This document shows, one piece after another, positions 36,739-45,317 of a stretch of 64,000 bases of DNA. Position 1 is the stretch's first letter. Each line of letters opens with the position of its first letter. The position numbers and the translations under genes are program-made. The DNA comes from Gammaproteobacteria bacterium (GTDB lineage: Bacteria; Pseudomonadota; Gammaproteobacteria; Eutrophobiales; Eutrophobiaceae): assembly GCA_012103475.1 (NCBI GenBank), contig WLWS01000001.1, positions 1,015,881-1,079,880 on the forward strand, read 5' to 3'. The notes under the pieces are model-generated. The model was given only the letters and a program-made list of their open reading frames with translations. It did no database searches and was not told the origin of the DNA.

Positions 36739-36749
36739 GCACTGCTAAC

Positions 36750-38326
36750 TCAGAATATCCAGAAAATACCGGCTATGACCATTGCAGCGAGGGCGTGCAG
36801 GCCACTAAAGTAAAAACCGCGTTTAGCGGCTCCACTCCCTCTTTTGCTTTCATCAATTTCCTGAGCTAGATTTCTGAACCTTTTCGGCTCAAAGGTAGCG
36901 AGATACTCGCTAATAAAATTATTGGTTCGGTTTATGCTTAGATTCATATCACCCAACAGATCGTTGATATAGTGACAGTGATAGGGACCGGTAAAAATAC
37001 CATCAGGCGATTCTGGCAATCTTTCATCTGCCCAGTCTTCCAGCACTCCTATCTCTTCATCCATTTCAGCAACAGAAGGTATTTTTAAATCTCCACTGAA
37101 ACATTCTGCTGTCCAGTACGCAGCGATTTCGGATGAAATGGGACAGGCCAGTGTCGGGAAATAGCCGACGAATGCCAGTCTTTGCTGCTCCGGCGGTAAT
37201 ATCCGTCTGTAAAGACGGAAGCGACCATCTCGAAAAATCTGCTGCCGTAATGACTCCTCAATAAACGATAGATCACGTTGCCAACCTGTCGCGAATACAA
37301 TCAGATCGGCTTCGTGTTGCTCGCCATTTTCAAGTTCAACACCTGTATCCGTTAACTTCTTAATACTGTTACGTATTGCACTAACGCGTCCTTCATTGAC
37401 CAAATCGTAGATATGATCAACCTGACCGATACTTTCGAAGCCTGCAGGCATTTTGCGTTCGGGAATCAATACAGGCGGCATATTGGCCGCCTTCGGGATG
37501 ATGGTGTTCTGCAGACCCCACCAGAGTTTTACCAGCGGCAGGCCGGGTCCATGTAGAAACTCCTCGAATTTGTACGATGAGGATATTCGACAAACAATTC
37601 CGCGAAGCGGGAAACCATTCTCAAATCACTGCGTCCTCCCCCAGGGAAATAACGAGGAGCCATCCAGTGCGCCTGGCGAAAAACCAGGGTAGATTTCTTA
37701 TCTTTGAGCGCCGCCGATGAAGCGCAATCCAGTGCGGATTTTCCGGCACCTACTGTAAGCACAGAAGTAGCATTGTCCAGATCCTCCGGCATACAGTGAC
37801 TGGAGTGGCGTATCTCACCTGAAAAATTTTCCATGCCTTCGATTTCAGGTACAGAAGCTTTCGAAAATGCACCGTTGCAAATTACGACATACGGGAAATA
37901 GAGTGTTTCGCTTTCTTCACTCTTAATATCCTTAACTTTGAGTTGGAAACCTGGTTTTGTCTCATCAACAGATTCCGACAATTGACTAACCTCACAAGCA
38001 AAGCGGATGTTAGAGCGAATGTTAAATCGATCTGCATAGGATTCGAGTAATTCCCTGACATCATCGGCAGTCGGATGATGTCCAACAGTATCTGCATGTG
38101 AATGATCTGAGAAGCAATAGGTTTCTTTAGAATTGTTTGCTTTAAGACCCGGATAGGTACGCGAGACGGCCCAGACACCACCGAGAGTGACCTCCTTGTC
38201 AAAAACAACGACCTCAAAACCTTTGGCTAGAAGAACTTTGGCAGTTACGAGTCCGGCAATGCCAGCACCGATAATCCCAACTCGTTTAGCAACTTCAGTA
38301 GTTACTTGTGACGAACTCGCTTGCAT
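36750..38326 (-). pseudogene. Flavin-containing monooxygenase, frameshifted
   Basis: The N-terminal frame (38326-37529) has the FAD motif VGIIGAGIAGLVTAKVLLAK and an NADP-type site SVLTVGAGKSALDCASSA. It stops after EYPHRTNSRSFYMDPACRW. The C-terminal part (from the 37.57-kb region to 36750) is in another frame: FEEFLHGPGLPLVKLWWGL, IVFATGWQRDL, then a hydrophobic tail (LHALAAMVIAGIFWIF). Adding one base to the AAA run (TTT at 37569-37571 on the plus strand) gives HRTKFEEFLHG and one ~520-aa enzyme. The usual reaction is NADPH-dependent oxygenation of a soft nucleophile or ketone; substrate unknown. Confidence 0.83.
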
Positions 38327-38568
38327 TTTCCTTTCCCCGGTATTATTGAGCCACTACAAGTATAGATTAGCTATGCTTAAAAGGCTTTAGAAAAGCTAAA
38401 TGAATACAGCACTCATTAATTTTTAGGTAGCTATAGTTAGGTATCTGGCAGCTTGATAAAGTCTCATAAGAGTGGTATTGGATTTCCAGGTTATTTATGA
38501 GCAATAATGTGGGCAAGCAAAGAATTTATAATTAAGAGGCGGTATTCAAACAATTAACGGGGGTCAGA

Positions 38569-39378
38569 ATGAGGCTTAAAGACAACGTAGTGATCGTTAC
38601 TGGTGCGGGCACAGGAATCGGTGCGGCCATCGTAGAGCATCTAATCTCGGTCGAAGGCGCGAGCGTTGTCGCGGTCGGAAGACGGGCTGAACCGCTAGAG
38701 GCTCTAGCTAAAAAAACCGGTTGTCTGCCTTGCCCTGCCGATGTCAGCAAACGAGCTGACGTCAAACACATCATCAAAACAACCACGTCGGAGTATGGAG
38801 GTGTAGACACTCTGATTTCCAATCACGGGGTTCTGTCGCTGGCAAACTTCGAGACGACTGATGAAGAGGTATGGCGCGAGTCGCTCGAGATTAACACCGT
38901 CGGCCCCTTCCTGCTCGCTCAGGAATCAGCGCCTGCAATGGAGTCCCGGGGTGGCGGTTCGATCGTTCTGATTTCCTCGGTCGCCGCCTATTTTGCTTAC
39001 CCACCGGACAACGTCGCCTATTCATCATCTAAGGGTGCCGTGATCACGATGACACGCTCGCTTGCCGTTGAGCTGGGCTCGAGAAACATCCGCGTCAACT
39101 GTATCTGCCCGGGTTTGGTTCGTACGCCGATGGTTGACCCGATATTTCAGCAGATTGCCGATAACAGGAAGGTCTCGCTCGACGAGGCCTATGCTCTTGC
39201 CGGACGTCATCTTCCTGCCGGGCGTATGGGTCTGCCTGAGGACTTCGGCGGACCGTGCGCGTTCTTCGCCTCGCAGGATTCCCGCTGGGTGACAGGTGCC
39301 ATCCTTAATGTCGACGGCGGCACGACAGTGCTTAATCCCGGAATCATGTCGGTCATGCGAGAAGCAGAAGCTGGCTAA
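38569..39378 (+). CDS. Short-chain dehydrogenase/reductase
   Basis: 269-aa classical SDR. The NAD(P) motif TGAGTGIGAA is near residue 11, the NxxG-type LISNHGVLSLANF near residue 85, the catalytic Ser in VLISSVAAYF, and YSSSKGAVITMTRSLAVE gives the Tyr-x3-Lys pair near residue 150. The C-terminus has WVTGAILNVDGGTTV. Base composition differs sharply from its neighbours: my hand count gives 38 of 60 G+C at 38641-38700 and 34 of 60 at 39061-39120, against 18 of 60 at 39481-39540. This suggests recent transfer from a G+C-rich source. Substrate unknown. Confidence 0.9.
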   Translation: MRLKDNVVIVTGAGTGIGAAIVEHLISVEGASVVAVGRRAEPLEALAKKTGCLPCPADVSKRADVKHIIKTTTSEYGGVDTLISNHGVLSLANFETTDEEVWRESLEINTVGPFLLAQESAPAMESRGGGSIVLISSVAAYFAYPPDNVAYSSSKGAVITMTRSLAVELGSRNIRVNCICPGLVRTPMVDPIFQQIADNRKVSLDEAYALAGRHLPAGRMGLPEDFGGPCAFFASQDSRWVTGAILNVDGGTTVLNPGIMSVMREAEAG

Positions 39379-39484
39379 GCAAAAAGCTATCGCGCGATCG
39401 GCAGACGTGACTGATTGCAAACATATTCGCTGTTAAACTGAAGCGAATAATAATTTTAATTTGCGAGTAATCCGGGATTACTTT

Positions 39485-41260
39485 ATGAACTTTGATCAAG
39501 TTTTTCTGTTCGGCCTGCTTATTCTGATTTTTTCTTTTTTACTCTGGGGAAGGATTCGATATGACATCGTTACAATAGCCGCATTATTTATTGCATTTGT
39601 CGCAGGGGTTATACCCCATGAGGATGTTTTTTCGGGTTTTTCTCATCCTGCCACCGTCATCGTAGCATTGGTACTTATTGTCAGTCGGGGTTTGTCAAAT
39701 TTAGGTGCGATCGAATTGTTATCGCGTTTTCTGGTAGATGGTTCGCGCAAACTTGGTACTCATATTGGACTCATGTCCGCCATCGCTGCTGCACTTTCCG
39801 CCATGATGAATAATGTGGCGACATTAGCTTTACTCATGCCGGTTGATATGCAGGCAGCAGGCAAGGCGAAACGTAGTCCGGCCCTGACGCTAATGCCTTT
39901 ATCATTCGCTACCATACTTGGTGGCATGGTGACCTTAATAGGTACACCAACAAATGTGGTCATTGCCACCTTTCGTGAAAAAGCGTTAGGCGAACCCTAT
40001 CAAATGTTTGATTTCACTCCGGTAGGCATGGTCGTTTCGCTTGTAGGTATTTTGTTCGTCGCTACCATCGGTTGGCGACTTATACCACTTGATCGAAGTA
40101 AGCATAATACGAGAGAAGAACTCATGGATATGGAGGGCTATATTGCCGAAGCCATCATACAGGCTGATTCCAGAATCATTGATATGAAGCTTCGAGATCT
40201 GGACGAAATGAGTGCGGAATATGATGTCAATGTACTTGGTCTGGTACGACAGGGAAAACGGTTACCGGGCACTGCAAGAAATTACGTTCTGAGAGAGAAC
40301 GATATTCTGGTCCTTGAAGCCGGGCCAGATGCGATAGAGCAATTTGTGGGTGCGGCAGGCCTGAAATTTATTGGAACAGATAAACAGGCTAGTATTCTCA
40401 GTGAGAATCTTGCTTTAATTGAAGTTGTTGTCCCGGAGAGCGCCTTAATAAAAGGACGTTCAGCATTGGATCTGCAATTATTGTATCGACAGGGCGTCAC
40501 CTTGCTTGGCGTATCGCGAAAAGGGAAACGTTTTCGCGATCGAGTACGCAAGTTGGAAATTCGTGCTGGTGATATTTTATTGTTACTAGGGCCGGAAGAT
40601 CAGTTACCAGACGTGGTGACGTGGCTAGGATGCCTGCCTTTGGCGGAGCGCGGCTTACAAATCATTCAAAGACACAAAGCTATACTGGCAGTGGGACTGT
40701 TTGCACTTGCTATTATTGTCGCAAGTATTGGTTGGTTGTATTTACCAGTAGCATTAATGGGTGTGGTAGTTGCTTACGTATTGCTCAAGATCATTCCCTT
40801 ATCACAGATATATAGTTCCGTGGAGTGGCCAGTGATTGTGTTACTGGCTTGCCTGATTCCAATTAGTACGGCATTGGAAACCAATGGTGGCACTGCACTT
40901 GTCGCACACGCCATAGTTGAATTGACTCAAGGTTTGTCTCCGGTCGTTGTATTGACAGTGATTATGTTGATCACGATGACAATGTCGGACGTATTGAATA
41001 ATGTTGGTACAGCTTTGATTGCCGCTCCCATCAGTGTAGATATCGCACAGCAACTGAATGTCAATCCTGATTCGTTCTTAATGGCTGTTGCCGTTGCGGC
41101 TTCCTGCGCATTTCTGACGCCCATAGGACATAAGAACAATACCATCATTATGGGACCGGGCGGCTACAGTTTTGGTGACTACTGGCGTATGGGGTTACCT
41201 CTGGAAATCCTTGTGGTTCTGGTCGGCATTCCAGCTATCTTGGTCGTCTGGCCACTTTAG
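39485..41260 (+). CDS. SLC13-family permease with two RCK_C (TrkA-C) domains
   Basis: Inner-membrane anion or dicarboxylate-type transporter. I prefer the ATG at 39485 (MNFDQVFLFGLL) over the TTG at 39461. The N-terminal helices contain SAMMNNVATLALLMPV and LIGTPTNVVIATF. A cytoplasmic middle region (about residues 210-390) holds two RCK_C-like domains (VLGLVRQGKRLPGTARNYVL and TLLGVSRKGKRFRDRVRKLE). The C-terminal helices contain DVLNNVGTALIAAPI and TPIGHKNNTIIMGPGGYSFG. This is the usual layout of bacterial SLC13/TrkA-C proteins; substrates range from sulfate to organic acids. Confidence 0.88.
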   Translation: MNFDQVFLFGLLILIFSFLLWGRIRYDIVTIAALFIAFVAGVIPHEDVFSGFSHPATVIVALVLIVSRGLSNLGAIELLSRFLVDGSRKLGTHIGLMSAIAAALSAMMNNVATLALLMPVDMQAAGKAKRSPALTLMPLSFATILGGMVTLIGTPTNVVIATFREKALGEPYQMFDFTPVGMVVSLVGILFVATIGWRLIPLDRSKHNTREELMDMEGYIAEAIIQADSRIIDMKLRDLDEMSAEYDVNVLGLVRQGKRLPGTARNYVLRENDILVLEAGPDAIEQFVGAAGLKFIGTDKQASILSENLALIEVVVPESALIKGRSALDLQLLYRQGVTLLGVSRKGKRFRDRVRKLEIRAGDILLLLGPEDQLPDVVTWLGCLPLAERGLQIIQRHKAILAVGLFALAIIVASIGWLYLPVALMGVVVAYVLLKIIPLSQIYSSVEWPVIVLLACLIPISTALETNGGTALVAHAIVELTQGLSPVVVLTVIMLITMTMSDVLNNVGTALIAAPISVDIAQQLNVNPDSFLMAVAVAASCAFLTPIGHKNNTIIMGPGGYSFGDYWRMGLPLEILVVLVGIPAILVVWPL

Positions 41261-41278
41261 TAAACTGGCAGGCAGACA

Positions 41279-41404
41279 ATGATCGTATTAATCATATCAG
41301 CTGTGGTCATCGTTACCTCGATAGTGAAACTATACTTTTCGTTGAGCTATTCTTATAACTATGAAAAGCAATGGTATTATCGAAATTGGATGTGTGCTAA
41401 TTAA
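41279..41404 (+). CDS. Possible 41-aa single-pass membrane peptide
   Basis: Short frame beginning MIVLIISAVVIVTSIVKLYF, a clean transmembrane helix followed by an aromatic, basic tail (EKQWYYRNWMCAN). No clear ribosome-binding site and no known relative that I recognise. It could be a real small membrane protein or chance. It lies between the SLC13 gene and a small lipoprotein gene. Confidence 0.25.
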   Translation: MIVLIISAVVIVTSIVKLYFSLSYSYNYEKQWYYRNWMCAN

Positions 41405-41433
41405 TAGTGATTATGTTTCTTTGAGGTAAATGT

Positions 41434-41649
41434 ATGAAAAACAGCAGTCTTTTTATTCAATTAGTTTGTATCTTGATGCTATCTGCATGTACCAAAGAAC
41501 AACTTTACAATTTGACCCAGCCCGACTCTTCAGTGAACCGACAACGGGAATGTTCAGAAGTACCAAGGTCTCAACGAGCCGAATGTCATGAACGATCGAT
41601 GAGTTACGAGGAATATGAAAAGGCACGTAAAGAAACCTTGGGTGAATAA
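41434..41649 (+). CDS. Small putative lipoprotein (71 aa)
   Basis: N-terminal signal with a lipobox: LVCILMLSACTKEQ, so Cys20 or thereabouts would be lipidated. The mature part of about 50 residues is charged and contains two further cysteines (RECSEVP and RAECHERS) that might form a disulfide. It resembles many small gammaproteobacterial lipoproteins of unknown function. TTGAGGTAA upstream of the ATG could serve as a ribosome-binding site. It begins the A+T-richer accessory run that ends at the tRNA-Met gene. Confidence 0.55.
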   Translation: MKNSSLFIQLVCILMLSACTKEQLYNLTQPDSSVNRQRECSEVPRSQRAECHERSMSYEEYEKARKETLGE

Positions 41650-41716
41650 ATATAATAAAAATCAATGACTAAAGTGTTGAATGTTCGCTGATCCACCGAA
41701 TCCTGAAAGGTGAAAT

Positions 41717-42160
41717 ATGGAATCCAGAGGCATCTGTTTGTGCGGAGATATTGAATTTTCTGTTAGAGGTTTGAGCGGTAATATCTATCAATGTCATTGC
41801 TCGCTATGCAGAAAGCAAGGTGGTTCCGCATCAAATACGGGAACAGTTGTAGCAGTTGAGCAATTGACCTGGTTAAAGGGTGAGGAACATATCAGTTCAT
41901 GGACAAAAGACTCTGGCTTTAAAACCTGCTTTTGCAAAAATTGTGGTGCGCTTGTTCCCAATCAACTGAGGGGTTTAAATTATTATTGGATTCCCATAGG
42001 CGTACTGGAGAATCTCTCATTCAAAATTGTGGCAAATCTATATTTGGATCATAAAGCCCCATGGGGTGTTGTCTCTAGCAGTGGTACAAACTACGAAACA
42101 ATGCCGGAGGTAAGCGAGTTTATCAAATTACTGGATAATGAACTACATACATCAAAGTAA
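41717..42160 (+). CDS. GFA/CENP-V family zinc protein
   Basis: 147 aa with the glutathione-dependent formaldehyde-activating enzyme fold. Zinc ligands appear as GICLCGDIEFSV, YQCHCSLCRKQGGSA and CFCKNCGALVPN, matching the C-x-C, C-x2-C and C-x2-C arrangement of the family. Many members have no proven link to formaldehyde, so the enzymatic role is open. The ATG at 41717 follows a GAAAGGTGA ribosome-binding site. Local G+C is low (my hand count: 22 of 60 at 41881-41940). Confidence 0.85.
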   Translation: MESRGICLCGDIEFSVRGLSGNIYQCHCSLCRKQGGSASNTGTVVAVEQLTWLKGEEHISSWTKDSGFKTCFCKNCGALVPNQLRGLNYYWIPIGVLENLSFKIVANLYLDHKAPWGVVSSSGTNYETMPEVSEFIKLLDNELHTSK

Positions 42161-42190
42161 TTATTCAACTGTTAAAGGTGCAAAGGTTAT

Positions 42191-42604
42191 ATGGAATGGA
42201 CTTTCGGAGAATATACACTCAGCGATTCCCAAGATAAGGTAGTTACTGAAACAGTATACCTGTTACTACAAGATACGTATTGGGGTGTCCGGCGACCACG
42301 TGAAGTGATTGAGTCTATGATCAGTCATTCTCTATGTTTTACGCTTTTGAAGGATAAGGTCCAGATAGGGTTTGGCAGAGCGGTTACTGACTACACGGTA
42401 TTCACCTGGTTGGCTGATATCGTGATAGATGAGAGATATAGAGGCCAAGGTCTTGGTAAGTGGATGCTGGGATGTATGTTAGAACACCCTGATATTCGGG
42501 ATACTCATATGGTTCTGCAAACCAGAGATGCACATAAACTGTATGAAAAATACGGCTTCACAAAAAACCAGGCCTTGATGAGTACTCAGATTGATGGTTT
42601 ATAG
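42191..42604 (+). CDS. GNAT-family N-acetyltransferase
   Basis: 137-aa acetyl-CoA-dependent transferase. Motif A is seen as DIVIDERYRGQGLGKWML (R/Q-x2-G-x-G/A) near residue 90, followed by HMVLQTRDAHKLYEKYGF as motif B. The type is the small stand-alone GNAT group often hit as putative acetyltransferases. Substrate unknown. The gene is 30 bases after the GFA gene and 11 before the histidine phosphatase gene, so the group may be one transcript. Confidence 0.85.
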   Translation: MEWTFGEYTLSDSQDKVVTETVYLLLQDTYWGVRRPREVIESMISHSLCFTLLKDKVQIGFGRAVTDYTVFTWLADIVIDERYRGQGLGKWMLGCMLEHPDIRDTHMVLQTRDAHKLYEKYGFTKNQALMSTQIDGL

Positions 42605-42615
42605 CGACGATTGAT

Positions 42616-43119
42616 ATGAAGCAAATTCAATTAATTTTCCTCCTGTTGTTCGGAATACCATGTTTGGCTGACGCCCCTTCGAATATTTTCACAGTGTATC
42701 TGGTCAGACATGCTGAAAAACAGACAGATAAAAATGATCCACCACTAAGCGAATGTGGAGTTAAACGTGCTCAGGGTTTGGCACAGCTGTTAAGCTCAGT
42801 GAATTTGAAGCATGTTTATAGTAGTGACTATAAACGCACATTGAGTACCGCGGCGCCTGTAGCAAATTCTCAAAATTTGGCAGTGGAATTATATGATCCG
42901 AAAAAGTTGGAAAAGATCAAAACTACCTTACTCAACCTTAAGCAGGACGTCCTGGTTGTAGGTCATGGGAATACGACTGCTGTATTGGCTGGCATGCTTG
43001 CAAAACAAGAGCTTGAAGAAACTACATACACTTCTTACGATAGAGTCTATCAGGTAGTGATTTATAACAACACTGGTCGAGTTCATCTGTTGCATGACAC
43101 GTTTAAGTGTCGAGCGTAG
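42616..43119 (+). CDS. Exported histidine phosphatase (phosphoglycerate mutase-like)
   Basis: 167 aa with a signal peptide (IQLIFLLLFGIPCLADAPS). The catalytic motif YLVRHAEKQTDKNDPPLSEC has the RHAE box near residue 32, and the second histidine is in VLVVGHGNTTAVL near residue 117. The short form with RHAEK resembles SixA-like or exported acid phosphatase-like members. Substrate unknown, likely periplasmic. Its stop region overlaps an upstream extension of the next frame, but the preferred start of the next gene is 23 bases downstream. Confidence 0.85.
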   Translation: MKQIQLIFLLLFGIPCLADAPSNIFTVYLVRHAEKQTDKNDPPLSECGVKRAQGLAQLLSSVNLKHVYSSDYKRTLSTAAPVANSQNLAVELYDPKKLEKIKTTLLNLKQDVLVVGHGNTTAVLAGMLAKQELEETTYTSYDRVYQVVIYNNTGRVHLLHDTFKCRA

Positions 43120-43142
43120 ATGTCATCTTAGGAGTTCACTTT

Positions 43143-43793
43143 ATGTATGTCCCAAAATTCAATGAGGAAAAGGATGTTTCCACCTTACATACAATAATCG
43201 AATCAAATCCATTGGGAGCTTGGACAGCCATTGTGGATGGCGAAATTAACGCTAACCATATCCCTTTCTTACTCCACAGAAACAAAGGTGAATTAGGGAC
43301 TTTAGTAGGTCATGTGGCTAGAGCAAATAATATTTGGCAAGGATTTTCAACTGAAAAAGATTCGCTTGTCATATTCCAGGGAGATCAATCTTATATGAGT
43401 CCTAATTGGTATCCGAGCAAACACGAACAAGGCAAAGGGGTTCCAACATGGTGCTATATAGTTGTACATGCTCATGGTGTTCCCAAAAAAATTGAAGATC
43501 CTGAATGGCTTTTGCAGCATGTGAATGAGTTAACAGACACACACGAAAGCAAGCAGGGTTTACCCTGGAAAGTTTCTGATGCACCTGAGGATTTCATCGA
43601 CATGCTGATTGGAGGTATTGTTGGTATTGAAATACCAATTACTACGCTTACAGGAAAATGGAAACTGGATCAAAATCGTTCAGAGATTGATAGACGGGGT
43701 GTAATCGAAGGATTGACGTCCACAGATAATCCTGAGTCGCAGCGCGTAGCTGAACATATAAAGCAGAAAATGAAATCTGAACTCAATGAGTAA
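43143..43793 (+). CDS. FMN-binding PaiB-type protein
   Basis: I place the start at ATG 43143 (MYVPKFNEEKD), preceded by TTAGGAG, rather than at 43107. The 216-aa protein has PaiB hallmarks: an FMN-binding split-barrel with ANHIPFLLHRNKGELGTLVG and HVARANNIW, VIFQGDQSYMSPNWYPSK and PTWCYIVVHAHGVP. PaiB proteins were first described as negative regulators in Bacillus. The GNAT gene two genes upstream is notable because PaiA, the usual partner of PaiB, is an acetyltransferase, though this GNAT may not be PaiA. Confidence 0.88.
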   Translation: MYVPKFNEEKDVSTLHTIIESNPLGAWTAIVDGEINANHIPFLLHRNKGELGTLVGHVARANNIWQGFSTEKDSLVIFQGDQSYMSPNWYPSKHEQGKGVPTWCYIVVHAHGVPKKIEDPEWLLQHVNELTDTHESKQGLPWKVSDAPEDFIDMLIGGIVGIEIPITTLTGKWKLDQNRSEIDRRGVIEGLTSTDNPESQRVAEHIKQKMKSELNE

Positions 43794-43820
43794 AAAACTG
43801 CTTGTCGGTTCAGGGTCTCG

Positions 43821-43950
43821 TTCTGGCGCATCACAGACATTAGGTATTGGTGGCTTGGGTGGGACTTGAACTACTGATCGCAGCATTAAGAAGGCACAAT
43901 GAACACTTTAACTAAATATTAATTAAAGTCACTTACGATACCGCCTTTTT
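43821..43950. repeat. Imperfect att-like repeat R1 with a degenerate tRNA-Met 3' fragment
   Basis: About 130 bases align with 44857-44987: GGCGCATCACAGACATTAGG, then a tRNA-like stretch TTGGTGGCTTGGGTGGGACT / TGAACTACTGATCGCAGC, then AAGGCAC and AGTCACTTACGATACCGCC. The central part is a decayed copy of the tRNA-Met 3' half at 46775-46820. This repeat fills most of the 367-base gap between the PaiB gene and the PEP-CTERM gene; I see no gene in the rest of it. Confidence 0.75.
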
Positions 43951-44161
43951 GTTAAAACCGTGGTCTGTCTTCGGTTTTCCTATTGTTGAAAATACTGATT
44001 GTTTTTCTTGTTAGCAATATTGATACGTCGGGATACTTTACATATTTGAGTCAAGCATAGGTCGTGAAACGTTATAACCTACTGTATTATATAGTTACAA
44101 GGAGAGTGGCCTTGTTATTGCTTGTATAGTCAGTTTAGACGCTAATCAGGAAGAATAATTT

Positions 44162-44761
44162 ATGAATTTGTCTCTCGGGTTTTTCAGGAAATTTTATTTA
44201 GTACCTACATGTCTTGCCATGCTTGTTATTACTTCACATGCTCAGGCATCGATTATTTATAATGTAAACCGTACTCTAGGCAACAATTCAATCACAGGGA
44301 CGATAACCACGAATGGCGCATTTGGAACATTAAGCGCGTCGGACATCGTGCAATGGTCTTTCTCATTTAAGCGTTTCGATACTGGTTTTTCCATTTCTCA
44401 TTCGAGTACGGACCCTGGGAGTTCGTTTGCCTATGACGGCGCTTCATTGTCTGCCTCAGACAATGAGCTGATATTCGATGTATTTGCAGATAATTTCTTT
44501 AGCTTCGGCGGCAACAACAGCAACGAAGAATGGGCAATCACTACTACCGGCGGGTATACGCTTAACCCTAATGTCACAGAATCATTGCGCGTCGAAAACG
44601 TGGAGGCTTCGAGCAACTTTGGGCAACTAATCGATACTGAAGACGGAGTCGGAATCCTTATCGCGTCAACGGCTTCTGTAGCCGTTCCGGAACCTATCAC
44701 ACTTGCGCTACTTGGTTTTGGCCTCGTCGGTCTGGGCTTCAGCAAACGCAAAAGAATTTAA
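44162..44761 (+). CDS. PEP-CTERM sorted extracellular protein
   Basis: 199 aa with a signal peptide (CLAMLVITSHAQASII) and a C-terminal PEP-CTERM anchor: VPEPITLALLGFGLVGLGFS followed by KRKRI, i.e. VPEP, a transmembrane helix and a basic tail. Such proteins are processed by an exosortase and attached or released at the surface, usually together with exopolysaccharide. No exosortase gene is in the window. The middle is a Ser/Asn/Gly-rich beta-type sequence with no recognised domain. It is the only gene between att-like repeats R1 and R2. Confidence 0.85.
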   Translation: MNLSLGFFRKFYLVPTCLAMLVITSHAQASIIYNVNRTLGNNSITGTITTNGAFGTLSASDIVQWSFSFKRFDTGFSISHSSTDPGSSFAYDGASLSASDNELIFDVFADNFFSFGGNNSNEEWAITTTGGYTLNPNVTESLRVENVEASSNFGQLIDTEDGVGILIASTASVAVPEPITLALLGFGLVGLGFSKRKRI

Positions 44762-44856
44762 TTAATTCTCCGATAAGAAATTAACTCTAATTTGATGGCG
44801 GAGTTTAGTGTACTGTTCATATGACGATGTTTATTTTTTGCTTACGCTGGTGACCG

Positions 44857-44987
44857 CTACTGGCACATCGCAGACAATCGGTAATGGTGGCTATGGGTGG
44901 ACTTGAACCACCGACCTCAGCATTATGAAGGCACGATACTAAATTAAACTAGATAATAATTTCAGTCACTTACGGCACTGCCTTTTT
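44857..44987. repeat. Att-like repeat R2 containing an exact tRNA-Met 3' copy
   Basis: Homologous to R1 over its length: GGCACATCGCAGACAATCGG before the core and AGTCACTTACGGCACTGCC after it. The core at 44884-44929 is identical to 46775-46820 in and beside the tRNA-Met gene (46 of 46 bases). It lies in the 555-base gap between the PEP-CTERM gene and the pseudogene; the remaining bases to 45317 hold no gene that I can support, only a short imperfect palindrome at 45066-45085. Confidence 0.85.
44884..44929. repeat. 46-bp direct repeat, copy 1 (att-like)
   Basis: Exact copy of the tRNA-Met segment from the first base of the anticodon loop to CCA plus one base. This is the typical core of tyrosine-recombinase attachment sites in tRNA genes. 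Confidence 0.9.
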
Positions 44988-45317
44988 ATCCTTACCTGTT
45001 TCAATTGGGTTTGAGTATGGTTTCATCCAATCTCAATTTGGGCACAACCACAATAATTTGAATGACCGCAATCGACTCAAAGCGGGCTTAAATAGTCAAT
45101 CGACATTGAATCCATTGATTTGTAAATTTATTTGAGATTTCGTCAGTCTTCCACAAGAACGCGTCAATCATCCTTTGAGTCTCTGTTAGAACTGGTAGTT
45201 CGCCATATAAAACTGTGGAATGCCTGACTACACAAGTGTATGGTGATATTTCTTCATTACCCCGATCTTGTTAAATCAGCAATTATGACTAATGTGCTAT
45301 TTGCTTAAGGATAAAAA

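Noticed and set aside
37529-38326. Two separate flavoprotein genes
   Set aside because: The two frames join into one monooxygenase with a single missing base, and neither part alone is a complete enzyme.
41279-41404. Phase-variable or toxin-type small peptide
   Set aside because: Only a hydrophobic helix is visible, with no antitoxin RNA or ribosome-binding site; kept as a low-confidence feature only.
43846-43890. A second tRNA-Met gene at R1
   Set aside because: Only a decayed 3' half is present; the 5' half and anticodon stem are missing.
44884-44929. A complete second tRNA-Met at R2
   Set aside because: The 46-bp copy has no D-arm and no acceptor 5' strand, so it cannot fold as a tRNA.
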